Below are positions 42,783 through 51,714 of a stretch of DNA of 64,000 nucleotides, piece after piece. Below the pieces are notes generated by a model. That model did not search any database. It was not told the DNA's origin and saw nothing but the letters and a program-made list of their open reading frames with translations. A program made the position numbers and the translations under genes. Origin of the DNA: Methylocystis rosea SV97 (lineage in GTDB: Bacteria > Pseudomonadota > Alphaproteobacteria > Rhizobiales > Beijerinckiaceae); the NCBI RefSeq assembly GCF_000372845.1, contig NZ_KB889963.1, positions 1 through 64,000 of the forward strand, in the 5' to 3' direction. The stretch's first letter is position 1. The number at the start of each line of letters is the position of its first letter.

Positions 42783-44484
42783 GGGAGCGTTCCTCAGCCT
42801 CGGCGCGTATCGCCGCTGCGATCGGCAGGGTTGAAATGAGGTCGGTGGGTTTTGGAAGCGACGCCGGCGTCTCGTCGAGGCGATTCCACCACCCGCCGCC
42901 GAGCGCCTGCATCAGCGCCGCGGTATCCGAGAAGCGCGCCGCCTGCGCCTGGACGCGATTGAGACGGGCGTTGAGCAGGGTCTGCGCGGCGTTGAGCACC
43001 GTCGGATAGGTCGTCGAGCCAGCCAAATATTGGGCTTGCGAAATATCCAGGCTTTCGGCGGCGGCCTTTTCCGCCGCAACCTGCGCACGCAGCGTCTCCG
43101 CGTCATGCTTGATCGCCTGCAGGGCGTTGGCGACATTCTGGAAGGCGCTGATCACGGTGGCGCGATATTGCGCTTCCGCCTGTTCCAGCGCGGCGAGCTT
43201 CGCCTCGCGCTGATGGAACAATCTGCCGGCGTCGAACGCCTGGCCGGAGATCTGCGTCGCAAGATTGTAGACCGAGGTCTGCGGCAAGAATAATTGCGCG
43301 AAATTCGAAGCCTGACTGCCGCCATTGCCCGTCAACGTCAGCTGCGGCAGCATATTTGCCGTGGCGACGCCCACATTGGCGCTTGCCTGTTGCAACTGCG
43401 CCTCCGCCGAAAGAACGTCCGGACGCTGGCGCACTAGATTGGACGGCAGGCTGAGCGGCAGATCCCGCGGCAGATGCAGATGCTCGATGTCGATCGCTTC
43501 GCCCTTATCGTCATTGGGAAAGCGGCCGAGATAGGCCATGAGCTGATTGCGCGTCTGCGCGCGCGCTTTTTCGAGCGGCGGCAGCGTCGCTTGCGCCTGA
43601 GCGACGAGCGCCTTTTCCGACACCACGTCGGCCGCGCTCACGGCGCCGAGCTCGAAGCGCTTCTGCAATATGTCGAGTTGCTTCTGATAGGCGGCGATGA
43701 GATCGCGCGTGACCTTGATCTGCGAGGCGTAGTTGGAATCGGCGATCGCGGCGGTCACCACATTGGCGGCCAGCGCCAGATAGGTCGCCTCAAGCTGGAA
43801 TCGCTGATACTCGGCCGCGGCGAAATCGCTCTCAACCGTGCGCATCGTCTTGCCGAAGACGTCGGGGGTGAACGACACGGCGACATTCGAATTATGGAGC
43901 GTGTAGAGCAGCGCCGTCGGCCCGCTCGACGAGGAGCTTTGCGAGAAGCCGCCGAATTGCGCCGTCGTCATTTGCGTGCGCGCGACGCTCTGGCTCAGAG
44001 TGGCCGAGGGAAAGAAGGACGCCGCATCGGCTTCCGTAGTTTCGCGCGCCTGGCGAAGCGCCGCTTCCGCGGCCGCGATGTTGGGATGGTTGGTCACCGC
44101 CTCAGCCACCAGCGCCGAAATCTGCTTGGAGCGGAACAGTCGCCACCATTCGCCCGGAATGTCGCGGCCAGGAACGAGCTTTTGCGCGCCGCCGCCCGCG
44201 ATGGGCGCTGACTGGGTGATGTTCGCTGGCTTGCCCGTCGCATAGCCCGCGTCCAAGGGCGCCTCCGGCGCGACAAAGTCGGGGCCCACAGCGCAGCCGG
44301 AAAGAAACGCGGCAAGCAGAAGCCCCAGCGCTGCCGCCCTGCGTTTCGAGCTGATCAATGTCCCTTGGCGTCGATCGCTCTGGGCGATGTTTCGCGCCTT
44401 CGGGCTTTCGAGCGCAAGAGCGAGGCGATCCCCCACATGAGGGTTGAGCAACGGCCGGGATATTTGAGGCGCCCTCCAGCTCAT
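42772..44484 (-). CDS. RND outer-membrane lipoprotein channel (NodT family)
   Basis: The coding frame carries a lipoprotein signal LGLLLAAFLSGC followed by AVGPDFVAP, then two OEP repeats as in OprM/NodT. From ATG 44484 the signal would begin after 45 residues, unusually late; a TTG at 44358 with AAGGGA just upstream gives a normal signal peptide of about 20 residues and may be the true start. It is the first gene of the efflux operon, and the 19-bp operator ends 14 bp from ATG 44484. Confidence 0.9.
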   Translation of the reverse strand: MSWRAPQISRPLLNPHVGDRLALALESPKARNIAQSDRRQGTLISSKRRAAALGLLLAAFLSGCAVGPDFVAPEAPLDAGYATGKPANITQSAPIAGGGAQKLVPGRDIPGEWWRLFRSKQISALVAEAVTNHPNIAAAEAALRQARETTEADAASFFPSATLSQSVARTQMTTAQFGGFSQSSSSSGPTALLYTLHNSNVAVSFTPDVFGKTMRTVESDFAAAEYQRFQLEATYLALAANVVTAAIADSNYASQIKVTRDLIAAYQKQLDILQKRFELGAVSAADVVSEKALVAQAQATLPPLEKARAQTRNQLMAYLGRFPNDDKGEAIDIEHLHLPRDLPLSLPSNLVRQRPDVLSAEAQLQQASANVGVATANMLPQLTLTGNGGSQASNFAQLFLPQTSVYNLATQISGQAFDAGRLFHQREAKLAALEQAEAQYRATVISAFQNVANALQAIKHDAETLRAQVAAEKAAAESLDISQAQYLAGSTTYPTVLNAAQTLLNARLNRVQAQAARFSDTAALMQALGGGWWNRLDETPASLPKPTDLISTLPIAAAIRAEAEERSRAR

Positions 44485-44498
44485 GTCGGACCCAGGTT

Positions 44499-44517
44499 AA
44501 ACTGAACGGTTCAGTTT
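44499..44517. promoter_or_regulatory. TetR operator 1: AAACTGAACGGTTCAGTTT
   Basis: A 19-bp perfect dyad (9-bp arms AAACTGAAC and GTTCAGTTT around one G) in the divergent region between the RND operon and the TetR gene. Length and placement are typical of TetR-family operators. Confidence 0.75.
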
Positions 44518-44547
44518 TATGCTTGCCCTTTGGCGCGTGTCAACGTT

Positions 44548-44571
44548 AAATTGAACTGGATCGTTTAGTTT
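44548..44571. promoter_or_regulatory. TetR operator 2, imperfect
   Basis: AAATTGAAC (44548-44556) and GTTTAGTTT (44563-44571) are degenerate versions of the arms of operator 1, with a 6-base spacer instead of one. It could be a lower-affinity site allowing autoregulation of the TetR gene. Confidence 0.5.
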
Positions 44572-44739
44572 GAAACTTTTCAAAAGTGGGCCGATAGATA
44601 CGTCACACCCCACGGCGACAGGCCGGGTTGAGCCCGGCGAAGGTGCGAGAATGAGCCTATGGTGCGGGGCAGAGCCTTGAATGAAAGCCAGAGTCCTTGC
44701 GGCGTTACCGCTACAAAGATTGAAATTGAGGACCCCGCC

Positions 44740-45429
44740 ATGAAGAGCCCGTCGGCGGATCATGCGACGGCAGGATCGACAGAGGCGCATGTTGCGGGAC
44801 GGAAGGAATGTTCCGTGATCGAGGCTGCGCGAAAATTATTCCTCGAACAGGGCTTCGCGGAGACGAGCATGGACGCGATCGCGCGGTCCGCTTGCGTGTC
44901 GAAGGCGACGCTCTACGCTTACTTTCCAAGCAAGGAAGCTTTATTCGCCCATTTGATCGAAGCGGAATGCCGCCTGAAAGCGAGCAGGCTGAAGATGCCC
45001 GATCTCGACATCGGCCTTGTCGAGGCGCTTCGAAGCTTCGCGCGTCAATTTGTCGAAGTGTATTTGACGCCGGAGTCGATGGCGTTTTTTCAGGCGATTT
45101 CCAGTGAGCGCATGCGCTTTCCGCAACTCTGCAGGCTCTTCTTTGAAAGCGGGCCGAAAAACGAGCTCATGCGCGTCGCCGCCTTGCTCGAAGAGGCCAA
45201 AGACCGCGGCCTCTTGACGTTCTCAGACGCGACAGAAGCCGCGAGCCATTTTTTGAGTCTTGTCCGCGGAGACCTGCCGCTTCACACCGCGCTCGGTCTC
45301 GAACCGAGAGCCGAAGCCTCGGTTAACGCGATGGTCGATGCGGGAATCGATGCTTTTCTGAGAGCATATAGGCGAGAGGGAACTTCGCGCGTTGCAGCGA
45401 GATGTCGCAATAAGACCGCTTCAAACTAA
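44740..45429 (+). CDS. TetR-family repressor of the RND operon
   Basis: From ATG 44740 (GAGG seven bases upstream) the protein has 229 residues. The helix-turn-helix (about 24-70) reads ARKLFLEQGFAETSMDAIAR and CVSKATLYAYFPSKEALFAH. The rest is a helical ligand-binding domain of the AcrR-C type. It should repress the divergent efflux genes and itself until a pump substrate binds. Two dyads between the genes support this. Confidence 0.93.
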   Translation: MKSPSADHATAGSTEAHVAGRKECSVIEAARKLFLEQGFAETSMDAIARSACVSKATLYAYFPSKEALFAHLIEAECRLKASRLKMPDLDIGLVEALRSFARQFVEVYLTPESMAFFQAISSERMRFPQLCRLFFESGPKNELMRVAALLEEAKDRGLLTFSDATEAASHFLSLVRGDLPLHTALGLEPRAEASVNAMVDAGIDAFLRAYRREGTSRVAARCRNKTASN

Positions 45430-45458
45430 TTGTACGACGCGATTGCTATGGGCGAAGC

Positions 45459-46964
45459 ATGACGAGTAAACCGCCAATTCGATGGATATTCTTGCTTGCC
45501 GCAATCGTCGCGGGCGGCTGCTTCCCATGCCGGGCGGACGATGCGACAGCGGGAAAGAAAAGTGTAAACGAACAATCCGTTCCGTCACGCGGTCTGCCCG
45601 CGGAAGTCGTCACCAACCATACGATCACGCTCGGCGGCGAGAAGGTGGCGTTCACGGCGCGAGCAGGCGCCGTGCATCTGCGGGACGCCCAAAGTGATGC
45701 GCCGCAAGCGGATGTGGCCTATGTTTCCTATGAACGCGCGGGCGCGGAATCGCTCATGCGGCCGGTTGCTTTCGTCTTCAATGGCGGACCCGGCGCGGGC
45801 TCAGCGTGGATGGGCCTGGGCGCGCTGTCGCCATGGCGCCTTCAGATGGCCAACCCGCTCTCGCCATCGGCGCCGCCCACAATCGTGGAGAACGCCGAGA
45901 GCTGGCTGAATTTCGCCGATCTGGTGTTCGTTGATCCGCCGGGCACAGGCTACAGCAAGATCCTTGGCGACGGCGAGGATCTCAGGAAGCGATTCTTCTC
46001 GGTCCAAGGCGATGCCGACGCGCTTGCCGTGGTCATTCGCAGATGGCTGACCACACATCGACGCCTTGCCTCCCCCAAATATCTTGTCGGCGAGAGCTAT
46101 GGGAGTTTCCGCGCCGTCAAACTGGTGCACGCGCTGCGAGAGCGCGAAAGCGTAGGTGTGACAGGCCTCATTCTCATCTCCCCAGTCCTCGACTTCACCT
46201 GGTTGGACGCGCGCAATCTTCTGTCCTACTCAGCTTACTTACCTTCGTTTGCAGCAGTCACGCGCGGCGCAAAGGATCGAGCCGCACTTGCCGACGTCGA
46301 GGAATATGCCGGAGGCGCTTATCTGACCGATCTGCTCAAGGGGGTGCGGGATGCCGACGCTCTGTCGCGGCTGAGCGCCAGGGTAGCGCAATTCACCGGT
46401 CTCAACAGCAAGATTGTGTCGCAGCTCGGCGGCCGTGTGCACGTCAAGACGTTCAGTCGCGAGCGGATGCGCGACGACCAACGGATTCTGAGCGCTTATG
46501 ATGGCGACGTCGCCGGCTTCGACCCCGCGCCCTTTTCGCAAGACAGCGACTGGGAGGACCCAGTGCTTGACACGCTACGCACGCCGTTGGGCGCCGCCAT
46601 GAGCCGGATCGTGACCGAAAAGCTAGAGTGGCCAATAAACGACGCGCGATATGAAATCCTCAATGCGCAAATTGCGCACCAATGGGATTACGGGCGCGGT
46701 GGGCGCGTCAACGCGGAAGCCGTCTCAGACCTGCGCGAGGCGTTGGCGCTCGATCCGCGGCTCAAGGTTCTCATCGTGCACGGAATTACCGATCTCGTTA
46801 CGCCCTATTTTGCGACGAAACTCTTGCTGGACCAGCTTCCCGCCTTTGGCGATGGTTCGCGCGTGCAGTTCGTTGTTCTGCCCGGCGGGCACATGCCTTA
46901 TGTGCGGGATGAATCCCGTCGGGCTTTACGCGACACGGCGCGAATTTCTGTTGAACGGAATTGA
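45459..46964 (+). CDS. Serine carboxypeptidase (peptidase family S10), secreted
   Basis: The 501-residue protein has an N-terminal export signal with a possible lipobox (AAIVAGGCF). The S10 markers are present: FNGGPGAGSAWMGLGALSPW (oxyanion region), VGESYGS with the nucleophile near residue 213, Asp in HGITDLVTPY and His in PGGHMPY. These enzymes remove C-terminal residues from peptides at acidic pH. It is 29 bp downstream of the TetR gene on the same strand, perhaps read through from it. Periplasmic or outer-membrane location is inferred. Confidence 0.92.
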   Translation: MTSKPPIRWIFLLAAIVAGGCFPCRADDATAGKKSVNEQSVPSRGLPAEVVTNHTITLGGEKVAFTARAGAVHLRDAQSDAPQADVAYVSYERAGAESLMRPVAFVFNGGPGAGSAWMGLGALSPWRLQMANPLSPSAPPTIVENAESWLNFADLVFVDPPGTGYSKILGDGEDLRKRFFSVQGDADALAVVIRRWLTTHRRLASPKYLVGESYGSFRAVKLVHALRERESVGVTGLILISPVLDFTWLDARNLLSYSAYLPSFAAVTRGAKDRAALADVEEYAGGAYLTDLLKGVRDADALSRLSARVAQFTGLNSKIVSQLGGRVHVKTFSRERMRDDQRILSAYDGDVAGFDPAPFSQDSDWEDPVLDTLRTPLGAAMSRIVTEKLEWPINDARYEILNAQIAHQWDYGRGGRVNAEAVSDLREALALDPRLKVLIVHGITDLVTPYFATKLLLDQLPAFGDGSRVQFVVLPGGHMPYVRDESRRALRDTARISVERN

Positions 46965-47100
46965 CAAACAACGCCGACGCCGACACTTCGAGGCGCGTTC
47001 GAACAGCCTCCGTTCAAACATCCAGTCATGCAATGCGACGATCGAGTAAATGACGTTCGATTTCGATCTTCGCAAACTCGGAAGCAGGATACGGCCAATG

Positions 47101-48372
47101 GCCCTCGACACTCGCAGCGCGTGGAAAGGCTTTGTCGCGGTCGCTATCGCCGCCGCGATGGTATTCGCCGCGACGATGTTCCTTTTCCAGGCGGAAAGCG
47201 CGCCGATCAAAGTCGGAATTCTGCATTCGCGCACTGGGCCGATGGCGATCAGCGAAAATTCAATGGTCGACGCGGAGCTGCTCGCGATTGAGGAGATCAA
47301 TGCGAAGGGCGGCTTACTGGGGCGCAAGATTCAGCCGATCATCGCCGACGGCAAATCCGATTGGCCGACCTTCGCGAAAGAAGCCGAGCGCCTGATCACC
47401 GAGGAACACGTATCCGTGATTTTCGGATGCTGGACCTCCGCAAGCCGTAAGACGGTTGCGCCCATTATCGAAAAATACGGTCAGCTCCTGGTCTATCCCA
47501 TGGCCTATGAGGGACTCGAACAGTCGCCCAACATTATCTACACGGGCGCGGCGCCCAATCAGCAGGTCATTCCGGCGATCAAATGGAGCCTCGATCACAT
47601 TGGCAGAAAATTCTATCTGATCGGCTCAGATTATGTTTGGCCGCACAGCATCAACGAAATTATGAAGGACACGATCCGCGCGCTAGGCGCGGAGCTTGTG
47701 GGCGAAGACTATATTTTCTTCGGAAGCGCCAACGTCTCTCGGGCGGTCCAAAAAATCAAGCTGGCGCAGCCGGACGTTATTGTCAGTTCAGTCGTGGGCG
47801 ATTCCAACAAGGCGTTCTATCGGGCGCTGAGCGACGCTGGGCTTTCCGCTGACAAGGCGCCGGTTGTCTCCGTCAGCATCGGCGAGGAAGAGCTTCGCAG
47901 CCTACCGATCGCCGACCTCCAAGGCCATTACAGCGCCTGGAGCTATTTCGAGGCGATCAAGAAGCCGGCGAACGAGCGGTTTGTTCGCGCCTTTCGTGAA
48001 AGATATGGCGCCAACCGTGTGACGGGCGACGTTATCGCGACCTCATACTTCAGCGTCATCTTATGGGCGAAGGCGGTCGAGGAGGCGCAGTCCTTCGACG
48101 TGCAGAGGGTCAAACGCACCATGCTGACCGAGACCCTCGATGCGCCCGAAGGTCTGGTGTCGGTTGATCCCTACACGCAGCATACGTGGCGGTCTTTCTC
48201 TGTCGGTAAAATTCAACCTGATGGCCGAATCGAGCTTGTCTGGACGATCGATCGTCCGATCCGTCCCGTGCCCTATCCGCCCACCCGCACGAAAGCCGAG
48301 TGGGAGGAGTTTCTTGCCGCCTTGTACAACCGATGGGGCGGCAGATGGGCTAATCCGACAGAGGCGGACTGA
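47101..48372 (+). CDS. UrtA-like periplasmic binding protein, sensor-associated
   Basis: From ATG 47101 (AGGA eight bases upstream) the protein has 423 residues: a membrane anchor or signal (GFVAVAIAAAMVFAATMFLF) followed by a type-I binding fold (IKVGILHSRTGPMAISENSM, HVSVIFGCWTSASRKTVAP, QLLVYPMAYEGLEQSPN) close to urea/short-amide binding proteins (UrtA/FmdD). No transporter permease or ATPase gene is near; the next gene, 3 bp away, is a hybrid kinase. Its role is probably ligand presentation to that kinase. An ATG at 47050 is an alternative start. Confidence 0.85.
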   Translation, partial: ALDTRSAWKGFVAVAIAAAMVFAATMFLFQAESAPIKVGILHSRTGPMAISENSMVDAELLAIEEINAKGGLLGRKIQPIIADGKSDWPTFAKEAERLITEEHVSVIFGCWTSASRKTVAPIIEKYGQLLVYPMAYEGLEQSPNIIYTGAAPNQQVIPAIKWSLDHIGRKFYLIGSDYVWPHSINEIMKDTIRALGAELVGEDYIFFGSANVSRAVQKIKLAQPDVIVSSVVGDSNKAFYRALSDAGLSADKAPVVSVSIGEEELRSLPIADLQGHYSAWSYFEAIKKPANERFVRAFRERYGANRVTGDVIATSYFSVILWAKAVEEAQSFDVQRVKRTMLTETLDAPEGLVSVDPYTQHTWRSFSVGKIQPDGRIELVWTIDRPIRPVPYPPTRTKAEWEEFLAALYNRWGGRWANPTEAD

Positions 48373-48375
48373 TCC

Positions 48376-51147
48376 ATGAAGCTCCCCAGGCTCGATTTCC
48401 TCCGGCGCTCCATCGGCGCCAAGATCATCTTCTGGTTCCTTGCGATCAATATCGTCTCCTGCGGCCTCCTCGCCTGGCGAACTTATGACATTTCGCGAGA
48501 GTCTCTCGAGCAGACGATTCAGACGTCGTTGCAGGTTGTCGCCAAGAAGAAAGTGGAGCAGCTGGAGACTCTGACGCTTGAAAAAATCAGAAGCGTCGAG
48601 TCGCTGATGCACAGCGCCTCAATTGGCGAGGCCACAAGGGAATTTTCCGAAGCCATAAGGACGAGCGGGAGAGACTCGGAGTCCTATCGCCAGGCTGTCG
48701 CGAAACACGGCCCGGTTCTCAAGCGTTTTTCCGACACGTTCAACTATGTCAACTGCGCGATCGTCTCGCCCGAAGGCTTCACGCTTTTCGAGCAATCGGA
48801 CCCTGCCCTTTTCAACCCAAATTCGCTCGGCGGACCGCTCAAGGGAACGGAGCTTTCGGACACGCTTAATCGGGCGCGCACATTGCTGCAGGCCGAAATT
48901 TCGGCGTTTCAGATCTACCCCGGGCTGAAAGAGCCTGCCGCCTTTATTGCAGGGCCCATTCTGGAAAACGGCGTCGTGATTGGCGTCGTCGTCTTCCAGC
49001 TCGATAATCAGGAGCTTTACAGCCTCATCAACGACTACACGGGTCTCGGCGAGACGGGAGAGGTGCTCGTCGCCGCCCGCTTGGATCAGGGCCAAATGGT
49101 CGTGGTCAATCCGCTGCGGCACGACGCTTCTAAGGCGTTCAGCATCAGAGCGCCGCTCGATGGCGGCGCTTTTCCTGCGCTCGCTCGGGCGCTCGCCGGC
49201 GTCCACGGCTCGGGCCTCTTCGATGACCTCGAGAACAGGCCCGTCGTCGCCTCGTGGACCTACGTTCCCTCATTTCGTTGGGGCATGGTCGTACAGCAGA
49301 GCACGAAGGAGGCCTTCGCGCTCACCAGCGCGCAAAAGGAGGCGACGCTCTGGCTGCTCTTTTTCATGATTCCGCCGATTATCGCTCTGGCCATGGGCGT
49401 CGCGCGCACGATCACCAAGCCCATCAAGACCGCTGTCGGCGTCGCCGAGAAGGTCGCCGCGGGGGATCTCGACGCAAATTTCGAGATCGGCAGCCGTGAT
49501 GAAACGGGGCTCCTGCTGAGGGCGATCCGCTCGATGACCGTGGAGCTGCGCGGCCTTTACGACTCCATGGAGGACAAGATCCGGGCGCGCACGCGCGAAC
49601 TTCAGCTCGCGAACGAGGAATTGTCCGTCGCGCGCGTGGCGGCCGAGGAAGCCAGCAAGACGAAAAGCGCCTTTCTTGCAAACATGAGCCATGAGCTGCG
49701 CACACCGCTCAACGCCATCATCGGTTATAGCGAAATGCTTCAGGAGAACGCGCTCGACAACGACGACCCAGAGCCGATCGAAGACCTGAAGAGGATCGAG
49801 AGCGCGGGCCGGCACCTGCTTGGCCTGATCAACGATATTCTCGATCTTTCCAAAATCGAAGCCGGAAAGATGGAGGTCTTCATCGAGAGGGTGGAGATCA
49901 GGCCTCTCGTGAATGAGGTCCTGTCGATCGTTCAGCCCCTCGCCGACAAGAACGGCAATGCGCTGGAGCTCTGCTGCCCGGACGACGTGGGCGGCTTTTT
50001 GTCCGACGAAACGAAGGTCAAGCAGTGCCTGCTCAATCTCATGAGCAATGCAAACAAATTCACGAGCCAGGGAAAAGTCACTTTGACCGTCGAGCGAGAC
50101 GCCGACGCTTCCGTGATTTTTCACGTGTCCGACACGGGGCTCGGCATGACGCAGGAGCAGCTTTCCCGCCTGTTCCAGGCTTTCACTCAAGCCGACGCGT
50201 CGACCACGAAGCGCTTCGGGGGGACGGGGCTGGGGCTCGCGATCACCAAGCATTTTTGCGCAGCGCTCGGCGGCGACATCTCCGTTGGGAGCGCGCTGGG
50301 CGCAGGCTCGACCTTCACGATCAGGCTTCCGGACCGGCAGGAGCCCATCGCGACGAAGAAACGAGCCGAGCCGACTTCGTCCCGGCCTCTCCCGACGATA
50401 CTGGTCGTCGACGACGACGCGACCGCGCGCGACCTGCTCACACGAACTTTGGAGAACAAGGGCTATCACGTCATCGCCGCCCGTAATGGGCTGGAAGCGC
50501 TAGCCCTGGCGAGACAGCACAGGCCGAATGCGATCACGCTAGATGTGATGATGCCCCAGCTCGACGGCTGGAGCGTGCTCAGGCAGCTCAAGGAGGATGA
50601 TGAGCTTCGGAACATCCCCGTCATCATGGTGACGATTCTCAACGAGCGCGCTCTGGCGATTCCGCTCGGGGCGGCGGAGCTTTTGACAAAGCCCATCGAC
50701 CGTCAGCGCTTGACGGCCCTGATGACGCAATATTGCGCGGCATCGAGCGAAACGACGGTGCTCATCATCGAGGACGACTCCGCGACGCGCGAGCTTCTTT
50801 GCCGCTGCGTTTCGGGCGCTGGCTACACGGCCGAAGCCACCATCAACGGGCAGGATGGGCTCGACTGGATCGCTGAAAATCCGGCGCCGGACCTGATCCT
50901 TCTCGACCTGATGATGCCAAATCTCGACGGGTTCGGTTTCCTGAGAGAATTGCGTAAGCGCCGCGTCTATGACCATTTGCCGGTCATCATCGTCACGGCG
51001 AAAGATCTCAGCGAAGAGGATATTTGCAAGCTGAAAGAATTCGGAGCCGACATCATCACGAAGGACCATGACTATCTTGAGGAGCTGGTGACGATTATGC
51101 GTCAGTGCCTCAATCCCAGCGCGACGGACGCCGTCCAAGCGCATTGA
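48376..51147 (+). CDS. Hybrid sensor histidine kinase with two receiver domains
   Basis: A 923-residue membrane kinase: helix at about 14-35, a Cache-like periplasmic domain to about residue 320, second helix ([20 protein letters not shown]), HAMP, coiled coil, HisKA with H439 in [13 protein letters not shown], ATPase domain ([25 protein letters not shown]), then two receivers with D723 ([10 protein letters not shown]) and D844 ([11 protein letters not shown]). It probably reads the partner binding protein and passes phosphate to the receiver and cyclase encoded downstream. Confidence 0.93.
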   Translation: MKLPRLDFLRRSIGAKIIFWFLAINIVSCGLLAWRTYDISRESLEQTIQTSLQVVAKKKVEQLETLTLEKIRSVESLMHSASIGEATREFSEAIRTSGRDSESYRQAVAKHGPVLKRFSDTFNYVNCAIVSPEGFTLFEQSDPALFNPNSLGGPLKGTELSDTLNRARTLLQAEISAFQIYPGLKEPAAFIAGPILENGVVIGVVVFQLDNQELYSLINDYTGLGETGEVLVAARLDQGQMVVVNPLRHDASKAFSIRAPLDGGAFPALARALAGVHGSGLFDDLENRPVVASWTYVPSFRWGMVVQQSTKEAFALTSAQKEATLWLLFFMIPPIIALAMGVARTITKPIKTAVGVAEKVAAGDLDANFEIGSRDETGLLLRAIRSMTVELRGLYDSMEDKIRARTRELQLANEELSVARVAAEEASKTKSAFLANMSHELRTPLNAIIGYSEMLQENALDNDDPEPIEDLKRIESAGRHLLGLINDILDLSKIEAGKMEVFIERVEIRPLVNEVLSIVQPLADKNGNALELCCPDDVGGFLSDETKVKQCLLNLMSNANKFTSQGKVTLTVERDADASVIFHVSDTGLGMTQEQLSRLFQAFTQADASTTKRFGGTGLGLAITKHFCAALGGDISVGSALGAGSTFTIRLPDRQEPIATKKRAEPTSSRPLPTILVVDDDATARDLLTRTLENKGYHVIAARNGLEALALARQHRPNAITLDVMMPQLDGWSVLRQLKEDDELRNIPVIMVTILNERALAIPLGAAELLTKPIDRQRLTALMTQYCAASSETTVLIIEDDSATRELLCRCVSGAGYTAEATINGQDGLDWIAENPAPDLILLDLMMPNLDGFGFLRELRKRRVYDHLPVIIVTAKDLSEEDICKLKEFGADIITKDHDYLEELVTIMRQCLNPSATDAVQAH

Positions 51148-51167
51148 CATCGGAGACAGGGTCGGTG

Positions 51168-51536
51168 GTGAAGATTTTGCTTGTCGAAGATAATGAGATG
51201 AACCGGGATATGCTGTCGCGGCGCCTCAGGCGAAATGGCTATGAAGTCGTGATCGCCATAGACGGCCAGCAGGGCGTCGACATGGCCGCCGCCGAATCGC
51301 CCGATCTCATCCTGATGGACATGAGCCTGCCGGTCATCGATGGCTGGGAGGCGGCCCGCCGGGTCAGAGAAAACGAAGCGACGCGCAAGATTCCGGTCAT
51401 CGCCCTCACCGCCCATGCGATGGCGGGGGACCGGGAGAAGGCGATCGAAGCGGGATGCGACGACTATGACACGAAACCTGTCGAGATCACGCGACTTCTG
51501 GGCAAGATCACGGCCCTGATTCAATCTGGCGCTTAG
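51168..51536 (+). CDS. Single-domain response regulator (CheY/DivK-like)
   Basis: The 122-residue protein is only a receiver: LLVEDNEMNRDML, phospho-Asp in LILMDMSLPVIDGWEA, Thr/Ser in ALTAHAMAG and Lys in YDTKPVEI. With no output domain it works by protein contact or as a phosphate shuttle. The GTG at 51168 or the adjacent 51165 follows an AGGG site; a frame start at 51105 would overlap the kinase gene by 43 bp. It lies between kinase and cyclase genes. Confidence 0.9.
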   Translation: MKILLVEDNEMNRDMLSRRLRRNGYEVVIAIDGQQGVDMAAAESPDLILMDMSLPVIDGWEAARRVRENEATRKIPVIALTAHAMAGDREKAIEAGCDDYDTKPVEITRLLGKITALIQSGA

Positions 51537-51714
51537 CATCGTCTGATCAATTGTCGTCTCGAAGCCTCCGTCTCCAGATGCACGGCCGCGTTCCTGTCGC
51601 CGTCATCGTAGAGCGAACTCTGGCGACCCCACCGGTTGAACCATTTATGAGAAATGCGACTCACGCATCTTGGACAGCGGACGTTGGCGCGTTCCGGTTT
51701 TCTGGGAAAATAAC

